DNA of 64,000 nucleotides from Neohoeflea coraliihabitans (lineage in GTDB: Bacteria; Pseudomonadota; Alphaproteobacteria; Rhizobiales; Rhizobiaceae). The notes under the pieces are model-generated. The model had not been told where the DNA came from and did not search any database. It saw only the letters and a list, made by a program, of their open reading frames with translations. Shown here piece by piece: positions 1 through 8,762 of the stretch. Location of the stretch: contig NZ_JAHWQX010000002.1 in assembly GCF_019334345.1 (NCBI RefSeq), positions 186,001 through 250,000 of the forward strand. The letters run 5' to 3'. Numbering within the stretch: position 1 is the stretch's first letter; every line of letters starts with the position of its first letter. A program made the position numbers and the translations under genes.

Positions 1-467
1 TGGCCGCGCAGGGCGACCGGATCCAGCGCCAGCAAGCCGGGCAGGATGGCCAGTGCGAGACCCAGAAAGCCGAGGACCACGCCAGCGGTCTGCGAGGGGC
101 GCAGCCGTTCGCCGACGATGAACGGCGCAATGGCGGCGGTCAGAAGGGGTTGTAGCGCGGCAATCAGGCCGGAAATGGACGCCGGCACGCCCTCGGCGAT
201 CGCCCACCACACGCCGCCGAGATACAGGCCGTGCAGAAAAACGCCTGAGAAAATGGCATGTTTCCAGGCAAGGCGCGGTTGCGGCTGCGGCTGCCGCTGC
301 CTGAGCCGCACGATGGCAATGACGATGGCGAAGGCGACGATGGCGGCAGCATAGCGCGCCGAGAGGAAGGTCAGGGGGTCGGCGTGCGGAGCGGCAAATT
401 TCGCGACGACCCAGCCGGTCGACCACAGAAGAACAAAGATGGCCGGTGTCAGTGGATCGATCTTCAT
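1..467 (-). CDS. EamA/DMT-family transporter, C-terminus beyond window edge
   Basis: Reading leftwards from an ATG at 467 the frame stays open to the window edge, giving about 155 residues of a hydrophobic protein starting MKIDPLTPAIFVLLWSTGW. The WSTGW turn after the first helix, the SARY segment near residue 40 and the PLLTAAIAPFIVGERL segment near residue 115 are typical of the first EamA repeat of drug/metabolite transporters, which are inner-membrane exporters with ten helices. About half of the usual 290-300 residues is present. The substrate cannot be inferred. The gene is divergent from the ATP-grasp operon. Confidence 0.85.
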   Translation of the reverse strand, partial: MKIDPLTPAIFVLLWSTGWVVAKFAAPHADPLTFLSARYAAAIVAFAIVIAIVRLRQRQPQPQPRLAWKHAIFSGVFLHGLYLGGVWWAIAEGVPASISGLIAALQPLLTAAIAPFIVGERLRPSQTAGVVLGFLGLALAILPGLLALDPVALRG

Positions 468-485
468 GAAAACTTTCAGCGGGAC

Positions 486-511
486 GGAACGCGGGCTGCG
501 CGCTTGTCGTT
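486..511 (+). promoter_or_regulatory. Candidate EcfG-type promoter of the Anbu operon
   Basis: GGAAC at 486-490 and CGTT at 508-511 are separated by 17 bases. This matches the GGAAC-N16/17-CGTT pattern of the alphaproteobacterial general-stress sigma factor. It lies about 120 bases upstream of the TTG start at 631, so the leader would be rather long. No transcription data are available. Confidence 0.45.
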
Positions 512-630
512 AGTCTCTTGCGTCTGGCAAGGCAAGCCGCGGCAATTTGCGGGAGTTGCGTTGTGTACCGCTGGACACTTGCATTCTCGGCAATGCTGCG
601 TTCAAATGCTTTTTAATCAGGGGATTGCCA

Positions 631-2043
631 TTGCCGTTCGATGAAATGCTCACTGCGGAGAATGAGCCGCGCCAGCCCTACAAGAACTACCACGACTGGT
701 ATTCCAATCAGAAAATATCGGATCTTTTCCGCAAATCCCGGGAAGCCGAAAGCGTGTTCCGCAAGACGGGCATCACCTTTGCTGTCTATGGCAAGGAGGA
801 CGCGTCGGAACGGCTGATCCCGTTCGACATCGTGCCGCGCATCATCTCGGGACCGGAATGGCGGCGGTTGTCGCAGGGGATCGAGCAGCGGGTGGCAGCG
901 CTCAATGCGTTTCTCGACGACATCTATCACAAGCAGGAAATCATCAAGGCCGGCCGTGTGCCGCGCCAGCTGATCGAAAAGAATGACGCCTTCCTGCCGC
1001 AAATGATCGGAGTGCGCCCGCCCGGCGGCGTTTACACGCACATCATCGGCACCGACATCGTCCGGACCGGCGAGAACCAGTTCTATGTTCTCGAAGACAA
1101 TGCACGCACACCATCGGGCGTGTCCTACATGCTCGAGAACCGCGAAACGATGATGCAGATGTTTCCCGAGCTGTTTTACCAGAACAAGGTGCGGCCGGTG
1201 GAAAACTATCCGAAGCTGCTGCGCCGCTCGTTGTCGGGCGTGGCGCCGCCCGGATGCATGGGCAAACCGCGTGTCGCGGTGCTGACACCGGGCAGCTACA
1301 ATTCGGCCTATTACGAGCATGCCTATCTCGCCGACCAGATGGGTGTGGAGCTGGTCGAGGGCTCCGATCTCAGGGTGATCGATGGCAAGGTGGCGATGCG
1401 GACAACGCAGGGCTATGAGGCGATCGATGTTCTGTATCGGCGCGTCGATGACGACTATCTTGATCCCCTGACCTTCAATCCCGATTCGGCGCTCGGCGTC
1501 GCCGGTATCATGGATGTGTACCGGGCCGGCAACATCACCATTGCCAATGCGCCCGGCACGGGCATCGCCGATGACAAGGCGATCTATTCCTACATGCCGG
1601 ATATCGTCGAGTTCTATACGGGGCGCAAAGCCATACTCGAGAACGTGCCGACCTGGCGCTGTTCCGAGGCCGACAGTCTCACCTATGTGCTCGATAACCT
1701 GCCCGATCTTGTCGTCAAGGAAGTGCATGGCTCGGGCGGCTACGGCATGCTGGTCGGGCCCACGGCGAGCAAGCGGGAATGCGCCGAATTCGCGAAAAAG
1801 CTGCGCGCCAAGCCGGACAACTACATTGCACAGCCGACGCTGTCGCTGTCGACGGTGCCGATCCTGGTCAAGAAAGGGATCGCCCCTCGCCACGTGGATC
1901 TGCGACCGTTCGTGCTGGTGTCATCGAAGGAAATCCACATCATTCCCGGCGGCTTGACGCGGGTGGCGCTGAAAGAAGGATCTCTGGTGGTCAATTCGAG
2001 CCAGGGAGGCGGCACCAAGGACACCTGGGTGCTGGAGGACTGA
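631..2043 (+). CDS. Circularly permuted type 2 ATP-grasp protein (predicted peptide/amide ligase of Anbu operon)
   Basis: A soluble protein of about 470 residues of the circularly permuted ATP-grasp family (COG2308, old DUF404/DUF407). The family is predicted to form amide bonds with ATP but its substrate is unknown. Visible hallmarks are a KNYHDWY segment near the N-terminus, a YVLEDNARTPSGVSYMLENR core, a VVKEVHGSGGYGMLVGP nucleotide-binding loop, and the C-terminal VVNSSQGGGTKDTWVL tail. I place the start at TTG 631 because AGGGGA at 619-624 sits six bases upstream and MPFDEM is a typical family N-terminus; the ATG at 646 is the alternative. It is the first gene of a four-gene operon with alpha-E, transglutaminase and Anbu proteins. 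Confidence 0.92.
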   Translation: MPFDEMLTAENEPRQPYKNYHDWYSNQKISDLFRKSREAESVFRKTGITFAVYGKEDASERLIPFDIVPRIISGPEWRRLSQGIEQRVAALNAFLDDIYHKQEIIKAGRVPRQLIEKNDAFLPQMIGVRPPGGVYTHIIGTDIVRTGENQFYVLEDNARTPSGVSYMLENRETMMQMFPELFYQNKVRPVENYPKLLRRSLSGVAPPGCMGKPRVAVLTPGSYNSAYYEHAYLADQMGVELVEGSDLRVIDGKVAMRTTQGYEAIDVLYRRVDDDYLDPLTFNPDSALGVAGIMDVYRAGNITIANAPGTGIADDKAIYSYMPDIVEFYTGRKAILENVPTWRCSEADSLTYVLDNLPDLVVKEVHGSGGYGMLVGPTASKRECAEFAKKLRAKPDNYIAQPTLSLSTVPILVKKGIAPRHVDLRPFVLVSSKEIHIIPGGLTRVALKEGSLVVNSSQGGGTKDTWVLED

Positions 2044-2047
2044 CACA

Positions 2048-2995
2048 GTGTTGCTGGGCAGAACCGCAAATGGACTCTACTGGATGTTCCGCTTCATCGA
2101 GCGGGCCGAGAACACCGCACGCCTGATCGATGCCGGCTCGCGGATGTCGCTGACCAGCATGCAGGGCAGTGATGAGGAATGGGCATCCGTCTTGCAAAGT
2201 GCGGGCGTTCACGCCGCCTATATGGCCGCACATGATCAGGTCACCGCTGCCGAAGCGGTCAACTATCTGTTGCGCGACAAGAGCAATCCCTCGAGTGTCG
2301 CCTCGGCCATCGAACTGGCGCGCAGCAATGGCCGCATGGTGCGCACGGCTCTCACCCGCGAAGCCTGGGAAGCGACCAATGAGTGCTATCTCAGCGCCAA
2401 GGCGCTGTTGAAGCGGCAAGTGGCCCCGGCCAGCCTTCCGCAGGTTCTCGATCAGATCAAACGCCAGTGCAGCCTGATCCGCGGCACCTTTCACGGCACG
2501 ATGCTGCGCAACGAGGTCTACAATTTCGCCCGCATCGGCACGTTCATCGAGCGGGCCGACAGCACGGCGCGCATTCTTGACGTGAAGTATTACGTGCTGC
2601 TGCCGGCCTCCTCCTATATCGGCACGACGATCGACAATGTGCAGTGGGAATCCATTCTGCGTTCGGTTTCGGCGCATCGGTCCTACACCTGGGCCTACGA
2701 TCCCGACTACAACCCGGTGAATATCGCCGATTTCCTGATCCTGAATGACTGCATGCCGCGTTCACTGGCTTACTGCCATGACAAGATCGTCAACAATCTC
2801 GCCATTCTCGAACGGCTTTACGGGCAGCGGCACCCGGCCCACGACACGGCAGAGGCGATCAAGGCGATGCTGGAAGAGGGAGATATCCAGCAGATCGTCA
2901 GCTCCGGGCTGCATGAGTTTCTCGAGGATTTCCTGGGCCAGAACAACCGGCTGGGGCACGAGATTTCGCAAGCCTACCAGTTCTACCCGGGTTGA
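2048..2995 (+). CDS. Alpha-E domain protein (DUF403)
   Basis: A 315-residue, largely helical protein of the alpha-E family (COG2307). It begins MLLGRTANGLYWMFRFIERAENTARLID, and RTANGLYW plus ERAENTAR is the family signature. A second ERADSTARILD copy occurs near residue 175. The start is GTG at 2048, four bases after the ATP-grasp stop, so the two are almost certainly co-translated. In other genomes the same two domains are fused (see 63006-64000), so this protein probably works as a partner of the ligase. Its biochemical role is not established. Confidence 0.92.
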   Translation: MLLGRTANGLYWMFRFIERAENTARLIDAGSRMSLTSMQGSDEEWASVLQSAGVHAAYMAAHDQVTAAEAVNYLLRDKSNPSSVASAIELARSNGRMVRTALTREAWEATNECYLSAKALLKRQVAPASLPQVLDQIKRQCSLIRGTFHGTMLRNEVYNFARIGTFIERADSTARILDVKYYVLLPASSYIGTTIDNVQWESILRSVSAHRSYTWAYDPDYNPVNIADFLILNDCMPRSLAYCHDKIVNNLAILERLYGQRHPAHDTAEAIKAMLEEGDIQQIVSSGLHEFLEDFLGQNNRLGHEISQAYQFYPG

Positions 2996-3000
2996 CGCGG

Positions 3001-3795
3001 ATGCTGCTCAAGATCTCGCACATGACCGAATATACCTATACCAGCCCGGTCAATTACGCCCTGCAGCGGTTGCGGCTGACACCCGCTGACGGGGCGACGC
3101 AGAAGGTGGTCAATTGGAGTTCGCAGGTGATCGGCGCCACGATCGAGGCGCGCTATAGCGATCACTTCGGCAATGTGGTGGAACTGGCCAGCATCGCCGA
3201 CGCGCAGGACAAGATCCGCATCATGGCCATGGGGACGGTTGAGACCTTCGACACTGCCGGCATTACCGGGCGGCATACGGCCTATATGCCGCTGTGGCTC
3301 TACCAGCGTGAGACCGCGTTGACACGGCCGGGACCGGCGATCCGCGCGCTAACCCGATCCATTGCGGGAGACACGGATCTCGACCGGCTGCATGGCCTGA
3401 AATCGGCCCTGAACGAAGCCATTCATTTTGAAACCGGCCAGACCCATGCGGGAACGAGTGCCGAGGATGCTCTGACGGCCGGCCATGGCGTCTGCCAGGA
3501 TCACGCGCACACCTTCATCGCCGCGGCACGGCTGATGGGACTTCCGGCCCGTTACGTATCGGGCTACCTGCACATGCCGGGGACCGAGCAGCAGGTGGCG
3601 AGCCATGCCTGGGCGGAGGCGCATGTCGAAGGCCTCGGCTGGGTCGGGTTCGATGCGGCCAACGATCAATCGCCCGACGAAAACTATGTGGTGGTGGCGC
3701 ACGGGTTCGACTACCACGACGCGGCGCCGGTGTCCGGCGTGCAGGCCGGCGCCAGCAACGAGATGCTGTCGGTGACGATCACGGTCGAACAGTGA
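3001..3795 (+). CDS. Transglutaminase-like protein of the Anbu operon
   Basis: About 264 residues with an N-terminal beta region (LLKISHMTEYTYTSPVNYAL) and a transglutaminase-like papain-fold core. The catalytic Cys lies in GHGVCQDHAHTFIAAARL, the His in SHAWAEAHVEGLGWVGFD, and the Asp in the FDAAND segment, giving the Cys-His-Asp triad. Bacterial members are predicted amidases or proteases rather than cross-linkers. I chose the ATG at 3001; a TTG at 2992 overlaps the alpha-E stop and is possible. Its position between the ligase pair and Anbu fits the conserved operon. Confidence 0.92.
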   Translation: MLLKISHMTEYTYTSPVNYALQRLRLTPADGATQKVVNWSSQVIGATIEARYSDHFGNVVELASIADAQDKIRIMAMGTVETFDTAGITGRHTAYMPLWLYQRETALTRPGPAIRALTRSIAGDTDLDRLHGLKSALNEAIHFETGQTHAGTSAEDALTAGHGVCQDHAHTFIAAARLMGLPARYVSGYLHMPGTEQQVASHAWAEAHVEGLGWVGFDAANDQSPDENYVVVAHGFDYHDAAPVSGVQAGASNEMLSVTITVEQ

Positions 3796-3968
3796 ACAAT
3801 TTGCGTGGGTAGCACCGGCCGGTCGCATTTTTCACTAGCACATTGCAGCGAAATCGTTAGAGCATTCGCGATCTGACCATCCAGACCCGCGCAATCTTCG
3901 CGCCCTAGACTGGTCACATAGCGAAGTGCGCGGCGGCGTGTGCCGCAGCGATGCAAGGAACTGCGGCC

Positions 3969-4703
3969 ATGACCTATTGCGTCGGTCTCAAGCTCGATCG
4001 CGGTCTGATGTTCATGTCGGACACGCGCACCAATGCAGGCGTCGACAATGTGTCGAGCGTGCGCAAGATGTACTCCTGGGAGAAGCCGGGTGACCGGCTG
4101 ATTACGCTGCTTTCGGCGGGCAATCTGGCGACGACACAGACCGTGGTGAGCATTCTCGAAGAACACATGAAGCCGGTTGATGATCGCAGCCCGTCGATCA
4201 TGGACACGCCATCGATGTTCGCAACGGCGCAGCTGGTTGGTGAAACCGTACGGGAGGTGATCAAGACGGCAAGCGACGGTGGGTTGCAGAGCGAGGCGGC
4301 TTTCTCGGCGACCTTCATTCTCGGCGGCCAGGTGGCCGGCGGCGACACCCGCATGTTCCTGATCTATCCGGAAGGAAACTTCATCGAGGCCACCCAGGAC
4401 AATCCCTTTTTCCAGATCGGCGAGCACAAATACGGAAAGCCGATCCTGGTGCGCGCCTTCCACAAGGATATGAGCTTTGAGGAAGCAACGAAACTGCTGC
4501 TCGTCTCCTTCGATTCGACCCTGACATCAAACCTTTCGGTCGGCTTTCCCCTCGACATGCAGGTCTATCGCCGCGATGCACTGGCACGCGGTTTTGAAAA
4601 ACGCTTCCTGCCCGACGACAGCTATTACCGCCGCATCTCCGAGGGCTGGTCGGATGCGCTACGGGTGGCGTTCGAAACTCTTCCCGACTTCGAGATGAAC
4701 TGA
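3969..4703 (+). CDS. Anbu proteasome-type Ntn-hydrolase
   Basis: A 244-residue homologue of proteasome beta subunits of the Anbu class (COG3484, predicted proteasome-type protease). After loss of the initiator Met the mature protein would start with Thr1 (MTYCVGLKLDRGLMFMSD). The Asp of MSDTRTN falls at position 17 and a Lys (VRKMYSW) at position 32, as expected for the Thr/Asp/Lys active site. I start at ATG 3969, preceded by AAGGA, rather than the ATG at 3951. The 3795-3969 gap separates it slightly from the ligase genes. Anbu self-assembles; its natural substrate is not known. Confidence 0.93.
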   Translation: MTYCVGLKLDRGLMFMSDTRTNAGVDNVSSVRKMYSWEKPGDRLITLLSAGNLATTQTVVSILEEHMKPVDDRSPSIMDTPSMFATAQLVGETVREVIKTASDGGLQSEAAFSATFILGGQVAGGDTRMFLIYPEGNFIEATQDNPFFQIGEHKYGKPILVRAFHKDMSFEEATKLLLVSFDSTLTSNLSVGFPLDMQVYRRDALARGFEKRFLPDDSYYRRISEGWSDALRVAFETLPDFEMN

Positions 4704-4853
4704 AACGGGCTCGCGACCGCGACACCCCGGCCCTCCTCCTGGCCGTCGCGCAAGACCACCATCCCCGCCGGGCACCCCTGTCCCACCGCGGCGTTAAACA
4801 AATCTCAAGAATTTTCATCGTCCGCCTGCAACATGGTGTAATTTGGGACGGGA

Positions 4854-5999
4854 ATGATAACCTATTGGGGTATAACAATGCTTTCGTCAGGAAAAATTAA
4901 CTATATTCCCGAGGATATACTTGTACGCCTTCCGGCCGCCGCGGGCGCCGTTGTGATCGTGCTGGGCACCGCGCTCTATTCCTATTGGGGGTATGGGTAC
5001 GGCTTTCTTTTCAAGCCGTTTGAACTCGATCTGTCGCTATTCGGAATGGTGCGTATCGCGTTGTCGTGCGTGGCCGCCCTTCTCCTGTTTCGAGCACTGC
5101 GCCCCTCCTTGAAGGATGTGCCCGATAGGTCTTCGGGATACGCAGCGGACACTCTGATGGCGGGCGCGATGGCTATCGCTGCCGGCCTGCTGGTGCTTGT
5201 CAGCCTGGTGATGGTGTTCTCGCCGGAAATCCTCGGTCCGATGATCGAGGAAACCCAGCCCATCGCCGCGGTGACGGATTTCCTTCTCGCGGGCGCGGTG
5301 CTGACATTGCTTGCAACCGCCTGGCGTCTGAGGGCGAGCGGACATTTCATGCTGTTCGGCCGCATTCCCGGCTTCGGGGTGCTGATCGGACTGGCACTGG
5401 TGACGTTCGTGTTGCTGATGGAGGAGATGTCCTACGGGCAGCACTGGCTTGGTTTCGGCACGCCCGAGGAGCTGTTTGCCGGAAACATCCAGAACGAAAC
5501 GAACCTGCACAATTTCTACACGCATCGGTTTGAGGCCGTGTACTACACGATTGCCGTCGGCTGTTTCGTGGTTCTGCCCTGGATGTGGCCGCTGTTGGCA
5601 CGCGTTCCGCTGCTGCGCGACCACGCCGACTATGCGCCGCCGCTGTGGATGGCGATCCTGGCCATGCCGGTCTGCACGCTGATCTTCGAAGCGTGGCATA
5701 TTCTCATCTTCCAGGTGTATTTCTTCCTCGGTCTGTTCATCTGCCTGCACATTGCGCGGCAGCAGAATTGGAAAATCCGCTTCGGGCTTTATCTGCTGGC
5801 CCTCATTTACGCGAGCTCCCAGGTGATCTTCCTTGCGGAGGGGTCGGAGCTTCTCAGAGGGTACGAACTCTCGGAGATCCGCGAGCTTTACATCGGGTTT
5901 TCCCTGCTCGCCTACAGCCTGGTGCTGTACCAGCGCGCGGTAGCAGTCAGGGCTCAGCCGGCGAATGCCGACTTCAAGTCAAACACCGCCAGCGTGTAA
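4854..5999 (+). CDS. Polytopic membrane protein with EEMSYGQ motif, function unknown
   Basis: A 381-residue inner-membrane protein with about nine hydrophobic segments. A conserved-looking polar loop, LLMEEMSYGQHWLGFG followed by NETNLHNFYTHR, lies near residues 185-225; I have seen similar EE-x-S-x-GQ and NLHN signatures in uncharacterised membrane proteins. Nothing identifies a substrate. The start is either ATG 4854 or ATG 4878; the latter has GGGGT seven bases upstream. The last 46 bases overlap the convergent beta-propeller gene. Confidence 0.75.
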   Translation: MITYWGITMLSSGKINYIPEDILVRLPAAAGAVVIVLGTALYSYWGYGYGFLFKPFELDLSLFGMVRIALSCVAALLLFRALRPSLKDVPDRSSGYAADTLMAGAMAIAAGLLVLVSLVMVFSPEILGPMIEETQPIAAVTDFLLAGAVLTLLATAWRLRASGHFMLFGRIPGFGVLIGLALVTFVLLMEEMSYGQHWLGFGTPEELFAGNIQNETNLHNFYTHRFEAVYYTIAVGCFVVLPWMWPLLARVPLLRDHADYAPPLWMAILAMPVCTLIFEAWHILIFQVYFFLGLFICLHIARQQNWKIRFGLYLLALIYASSQVIFLAEGSELLRGYELSEIRELYIGFSLLAYSLVLYQRAVAVRAQPANADFKSNTASV

Positions 6000-7051
6000 T
6001 GCGCCGCAGTGAGCGCCATGACCGAGCCGGAGGGATGGATGGCGAGGCCTTTCGGCCCGCCCTCTGCCGGGTTGTCGCGCCCGCGCTGGAAGGTGTGATC
6101 GTCCATCACGCGGATGACCTTATCGGGCGCATAGGAGCCGTGCCATGTTGCGGTGTCGTCGCGGAAGCGGGACACGCAGGGCGCACCGGCGCTCGCGACA
6201 TAAAGACAGCGCGCATCAGGCGAGAAGGCCAGACCGTGCGGGTGGTTGACGCCGCCAAGTTGGGCTGCCGGCGGCGTCGTGGGGTTCAAGCCGCGTGCGC
6301 GTTCGTAGATGGCAACGTTGTGCGTATTGTGATTGCTGACCGCGATCCAGCGCCCGTCCGAACTCACAGCAAGTCCGTCCGGCAGATCGAGGCCATTGGC
6401 GAGCAGTATCTGGCCATCCGGCAATGAAAACGGCCACCGGCGGCGCGGCGCCGGGACCGGATGCAGTGTGATACGATCCTTGGCATTGTCGCAGATCAGC
6501 ACCTGCCGACGCTCATTTCCGGTGAGTGATGCCGATGAAAAACGCGCAGACGGCGGCAGGACGGCGACCGAGCCGGGCTGGCCGAGGCGATGCGTGTAAC
6601 CGACCCGACTGATAGAGGGCATGTGGCGCGGGACGATCTTTCCTGTCTCCGGCAAGGTCCCTTGCACATCGATCACCTGCACGCAGCCGCCGCGATTGCC
6701 CACGAGGATGCACTCGCTGGTGATGAAATCAACTCCGTGCGGGCGTTGCAGCGCGTCCGCCTCGATCATGGCGCCGCGGCGCAGATGCAGTGTCTGGAGA
6801 CCATGGCCGGCGCTGACAAGCTCGATATCGAAGACGGCAATCCGGTTCTTGATGAACCCTGCAATAGCAATCCGCCGCCCATCCGGCGAAAATGCCAGGT
6901 CTTCGGAGCGACCGAGATCGCGCAGCAGGCTGAATGTACCCGGTCCGTATTCGACCTTCATCTGTTGCGATATCGCCGGCGGACAGAACGGCTGCGAACC
7001 AGCTGCAGCGGCAGCTTCCGGGTTGGCCCGGTCCTTCGCGGTGTGCCCCAT
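5954..7051 (-). CDS. YncE-like beta-propeller protein
   Basis: A 365-residue protein made of repeated blades of the type 'DLAFSPDGRRIAIAGF', 'GLAVSSDGRWIAVSNHN', 'GLAFSPDARCLYVAS' and 'GLAIHPSGSVMAL', the signature of YncE/WD40-like propellers. No signal peptide or enzymatic motif is obvious, so a scaffold or lactonase-like role cannot be separated. It converges on the preceding membrane-protein gene, with their 3' ends overlapping by 46 bases. Confidence 0.7.
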   Translation of the reverse strand: MGHTAKDRANPEAAAAAGSQPFCPPAISQQMKVEYGPGTFSLLRDLGRSEDLAFSPDGRRIAIAGFIKNRIAVFDIELVSAGHGLQTLHLRRGAMIEADALQRPHGVDFITSECILVGNRGGCVQVIDVQGTLPETGKIVPRHMPSISRVGYTHRLGQPGSVAVLPPSARFSSASLTGNERRQVLICDNAKDRITLHPVPAPRRRWPFSLPDGQILLANGLDLPDGLAVSSDGRWIAVSNHNTHNVAIYERARGLNPTTPPAAQLGGVNHPHGLAFSPDARCLYVASAGAPCVSRFRDDTATWHGSYAPDKVIRVMDDHTFQRGRDNPAEGGPKGLAIHPSGSVMALTAAHYTLAVFDLKSAFAG

Positions 7052-7162
7052 TTCGACGCCAGGTCTCCGTGAATTTCAAACGACAAATTGCGCTGGAATG
7101 ATCAATAGCTGCGATACAGTAGCCTGGGAAGCGGGAGCGCCAGGGCAGGCTCGCGGACGCAC

Positions 7163-7190
7163 AATAAAAACCCCCGCCAATCGGCGGGGG
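7163..7190 (-). terminator. Rho-independent terminator after the peroxiredoxin gene
   Basis: CCCCCGCC at 7171-7178 and GGCGGGGG at 7183-7190 form a perfect 8-bp stem with a 4-base loop. Read on the minus strand the stem is followed by a T-run (7166-7170). It lies 27 bases past the peroxiredoxin stop codon. Confidence 0.85.
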
Positions 7191-7216
7191 TGGTACTTAC
7201 GGCCGGTTTTCGGCGA

Positions 7217-7759
7217 TCAGGCAGCCTGAGACTGCGCGCTCTTGAGATGGTCGAGGATGTTTTGCGGGGAGGACTGGCCATAGGGATCCGTCTCGCAATT
7301 GTCGGAAAAGCCCTCTTCCTCGAACATCTTTTCGATCTTGCCGTCATTGATGATCGCCGCATAGCGCCACGAGCGCATGCCAAAACCGAGATTGTCCTTG
7401 GCGACCAGCATGCCCATCTTGCGGGTGAACTCGCCCGAGCCATCGGGGATCAGCTTGACGTTTTCGAGATTCTGCGACTTGCCCCAGGCATTCATCACGA
7501 AGGCATCATTGACGGAAATGCAGTAGATCTCATCAATGCCCTGCGCCTGGAACTCCGCGTACAGCTTTTCAAAATCGGGAAGCTGGTAGGTCGAGCATGT
7601 GGGCGTGAACGCCCCCGGCAGCGAAAACAGAACGACACGCTTTCCGGCAAAGTAATCGGCGCTGGTCTTGTCTTCCCAACGGAACGGGTTCGGGCCGTCG
7701 ATCGACTCGTCGCGGACACGCGTGCGGAACGTCACATCAGGCACTTTGTTGAGGGTCAT
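7217..7759 (-). CDS. Peroxiredoxin, Prx5-like
   Basis: A 180-residue thiol peroxidase of the PrxV subfamily. The peroxidatic Cys is C55 in PGAFTPTCSTYQLP, with the conserved P-x3-TxxC context, and the later YCISVNDAFVMNAW segment is family-typical. A C-terminal Cys in FSDNCETDPYGQ may serve in resolution. The start is ATG 7759, with AAGGAG nine bases upstream; a longer in-frame reading to 7909 lacks support. It reduces peroxides using glutathione or thioredoxin in the cytosol. A strong terminator follows. Confidence 0.93.
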   Translation of the reverse strand: MTLNKVPDVTFRTRVRDESIDGPNPFRWEDKTSADYFAGKRVVLFSLPGAFTPTCSTYQLPDFEKLYAEFQAQGIDEIYCISVNDAFVMNAWGKSQNLENVKLIPDGSGEFTRKMGMLVAKDNLGFGMRSWRYAAIINDGKIEKMFEEEGFSDNCETDPYGQSSPQNILDHLKSAQSQAA

Positions 7760-8056
7760 GGATAAATATCTCCTTCGGATCGGTATTTGATCGCGCCGGC
7801 CGGCACGGCGCAGCAGGCCATACTTCGCCCGTCGCGGTCTGGGAGGAATTGCGACGAGGCGGCGCGACACGAATTTGCTGCATCGCACAAGTGAAGCCGT
7901 CAGGGGCAAATTTCAAGAGGGGTCGGGCGGGTTTCACCACTATCTTTGCGACAGGCAGATTATCGCTGCCGGGATGAAGCGAGGGGACGGCACCCCCCTG
8001 CCCCGCGGCCGCCATAAGGCGACCGGGGGCTGGTCCCGGTAGCGGCGGGACCGGCT

Positions 8057-8512
8057 TCAGGCTGCAGAGGCGAGGAGAAGTTTCTCGATCTTGTCGACCG
8101 GGTGATTGGTCAGATCCTTGTCGACCTCGGCAATCAGGCGGTCGGTGACCTCCTTATGCAGTTCCTTGCGCATTTCGCCGAGCACGTGCGGCGCAGCCAC
8201 CAGCACCAGGTGGTCGAATTTCTGCTTGTGCGCCTGACGGTAGAGGATTTCCGCCAGTTCCTTGGCGAAGCGGTCCTCGGCGAGCTGATGCCAGTCGGTG
8301 TCGGCCACCGCCGAGCGATGGTGGCTGCCCGCATCGCCCATGCGTCCGGGCCGGTTGGCGCCCTGCTCCCGGCTTGGCGGATTGTCCTGTTCCTCCTCGC
8401 GAAAGACTTCCAGTTGCGGGTACATCTCGTCCCCGGAATTGCGTAGAAAAAGGGCCTTCGAACCATCGGCGACGACGACCCACCCATCATGTTTCAACCG
8501 GATGTCGGACAT
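8057..8512 (-). CDS. Host-attachment family protein (PF10116 type)
   Basis: A 151-residue soluble protein starting MSDIRLKHDGWVVVADGSKALFLRN, followed by an acidic/basic linker rich in D, N and R, then a conserved AEDRFAKELAEILYRQA and HLVLVAAPHVLGEMR segment. These mark the family named 'required for attachment to host cells'; the fold resembles release-factor-like domains. The name comes from a plant-associated bacterium and the molecular function is unclear. Start ATG 8512 has AAAGGAG upstream. A stress-type promoter lies just upstream (8542-8566). Confidence 0.85.
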   Translation of the reverse strand: MSDIRLKHDGWVVVADGSKALFLRNSGDEMYPQLEVFREEEQDNPPSREQGANRPGRMGDAGSHHRSAVADTDWHQLAEDRFAKELAEILYRQAHKQKFDHLVLVAAPHVLGEMRKELHKEVTDRLIAEVDKDLTNHPVDKIEKLLLASAA

Positions 8513-8541
8513 AAATCTCTCCTTTGCTGATACTGGGGGAG

Positions 8542-8566
8542 AACGCCAGACCGACCGGATCGTTGC
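8542..8566 (-). promoter_or_regulatory. Candidate EcfG-type promoter of the host-attachment gene
   Basis: On the minus strand GCAAC (8566-8562) is followed after 16 bases by CGTT (8545-8542), one mismatch from GGAAC-N16-CGTT. The -10 element ends 29 bases before the ATG at 8512. The divergent gene at 8763 carries the same variant. Confidence 0.5.
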
Positions 8567-8698
8567 AGTTGGGAGGATGTGAGCGAAGCGGACCTGACCT
8601 GGCGGGGCGAGGCCGCAAGCGGCAGCCATGACGGGGTGATGCAACGCCCCGATTTCGACGCTCGAACCAACCGGGCCCCTCTTTTTTGCAAGGGTAAT

Positions 8699-8723
8699 GC
8701 AACTTTTTCAGCCGAAGCCCGTT
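8699..8723 (+). promoter_or_regulatory. Candidate EcfG-type promoter of the 43-residue ORF and lipoprotein
   Basis: GCAAC at 8699-8703 and CGTT at 8720-8723 are separated by exactly 16 bases. It lies 39 bases upstream of the small ORF at 8763 and mirrors the divergent element at 8542-8566. Confidence 0.5.
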
Positions 8724-8762
8724 TGAGAATGGACGGATACGAGCCGGAGAGGGAGTTCCGAC

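Noticed and set aside
613-1893. A 426-codon minus-strand frame opposite the CP-ATP-grasp gene
   Set aside because: Its composition (rich in R, H, D, G) is the usual antisense shadow of a GC-rich gene; the plus strand has clear family motifs.
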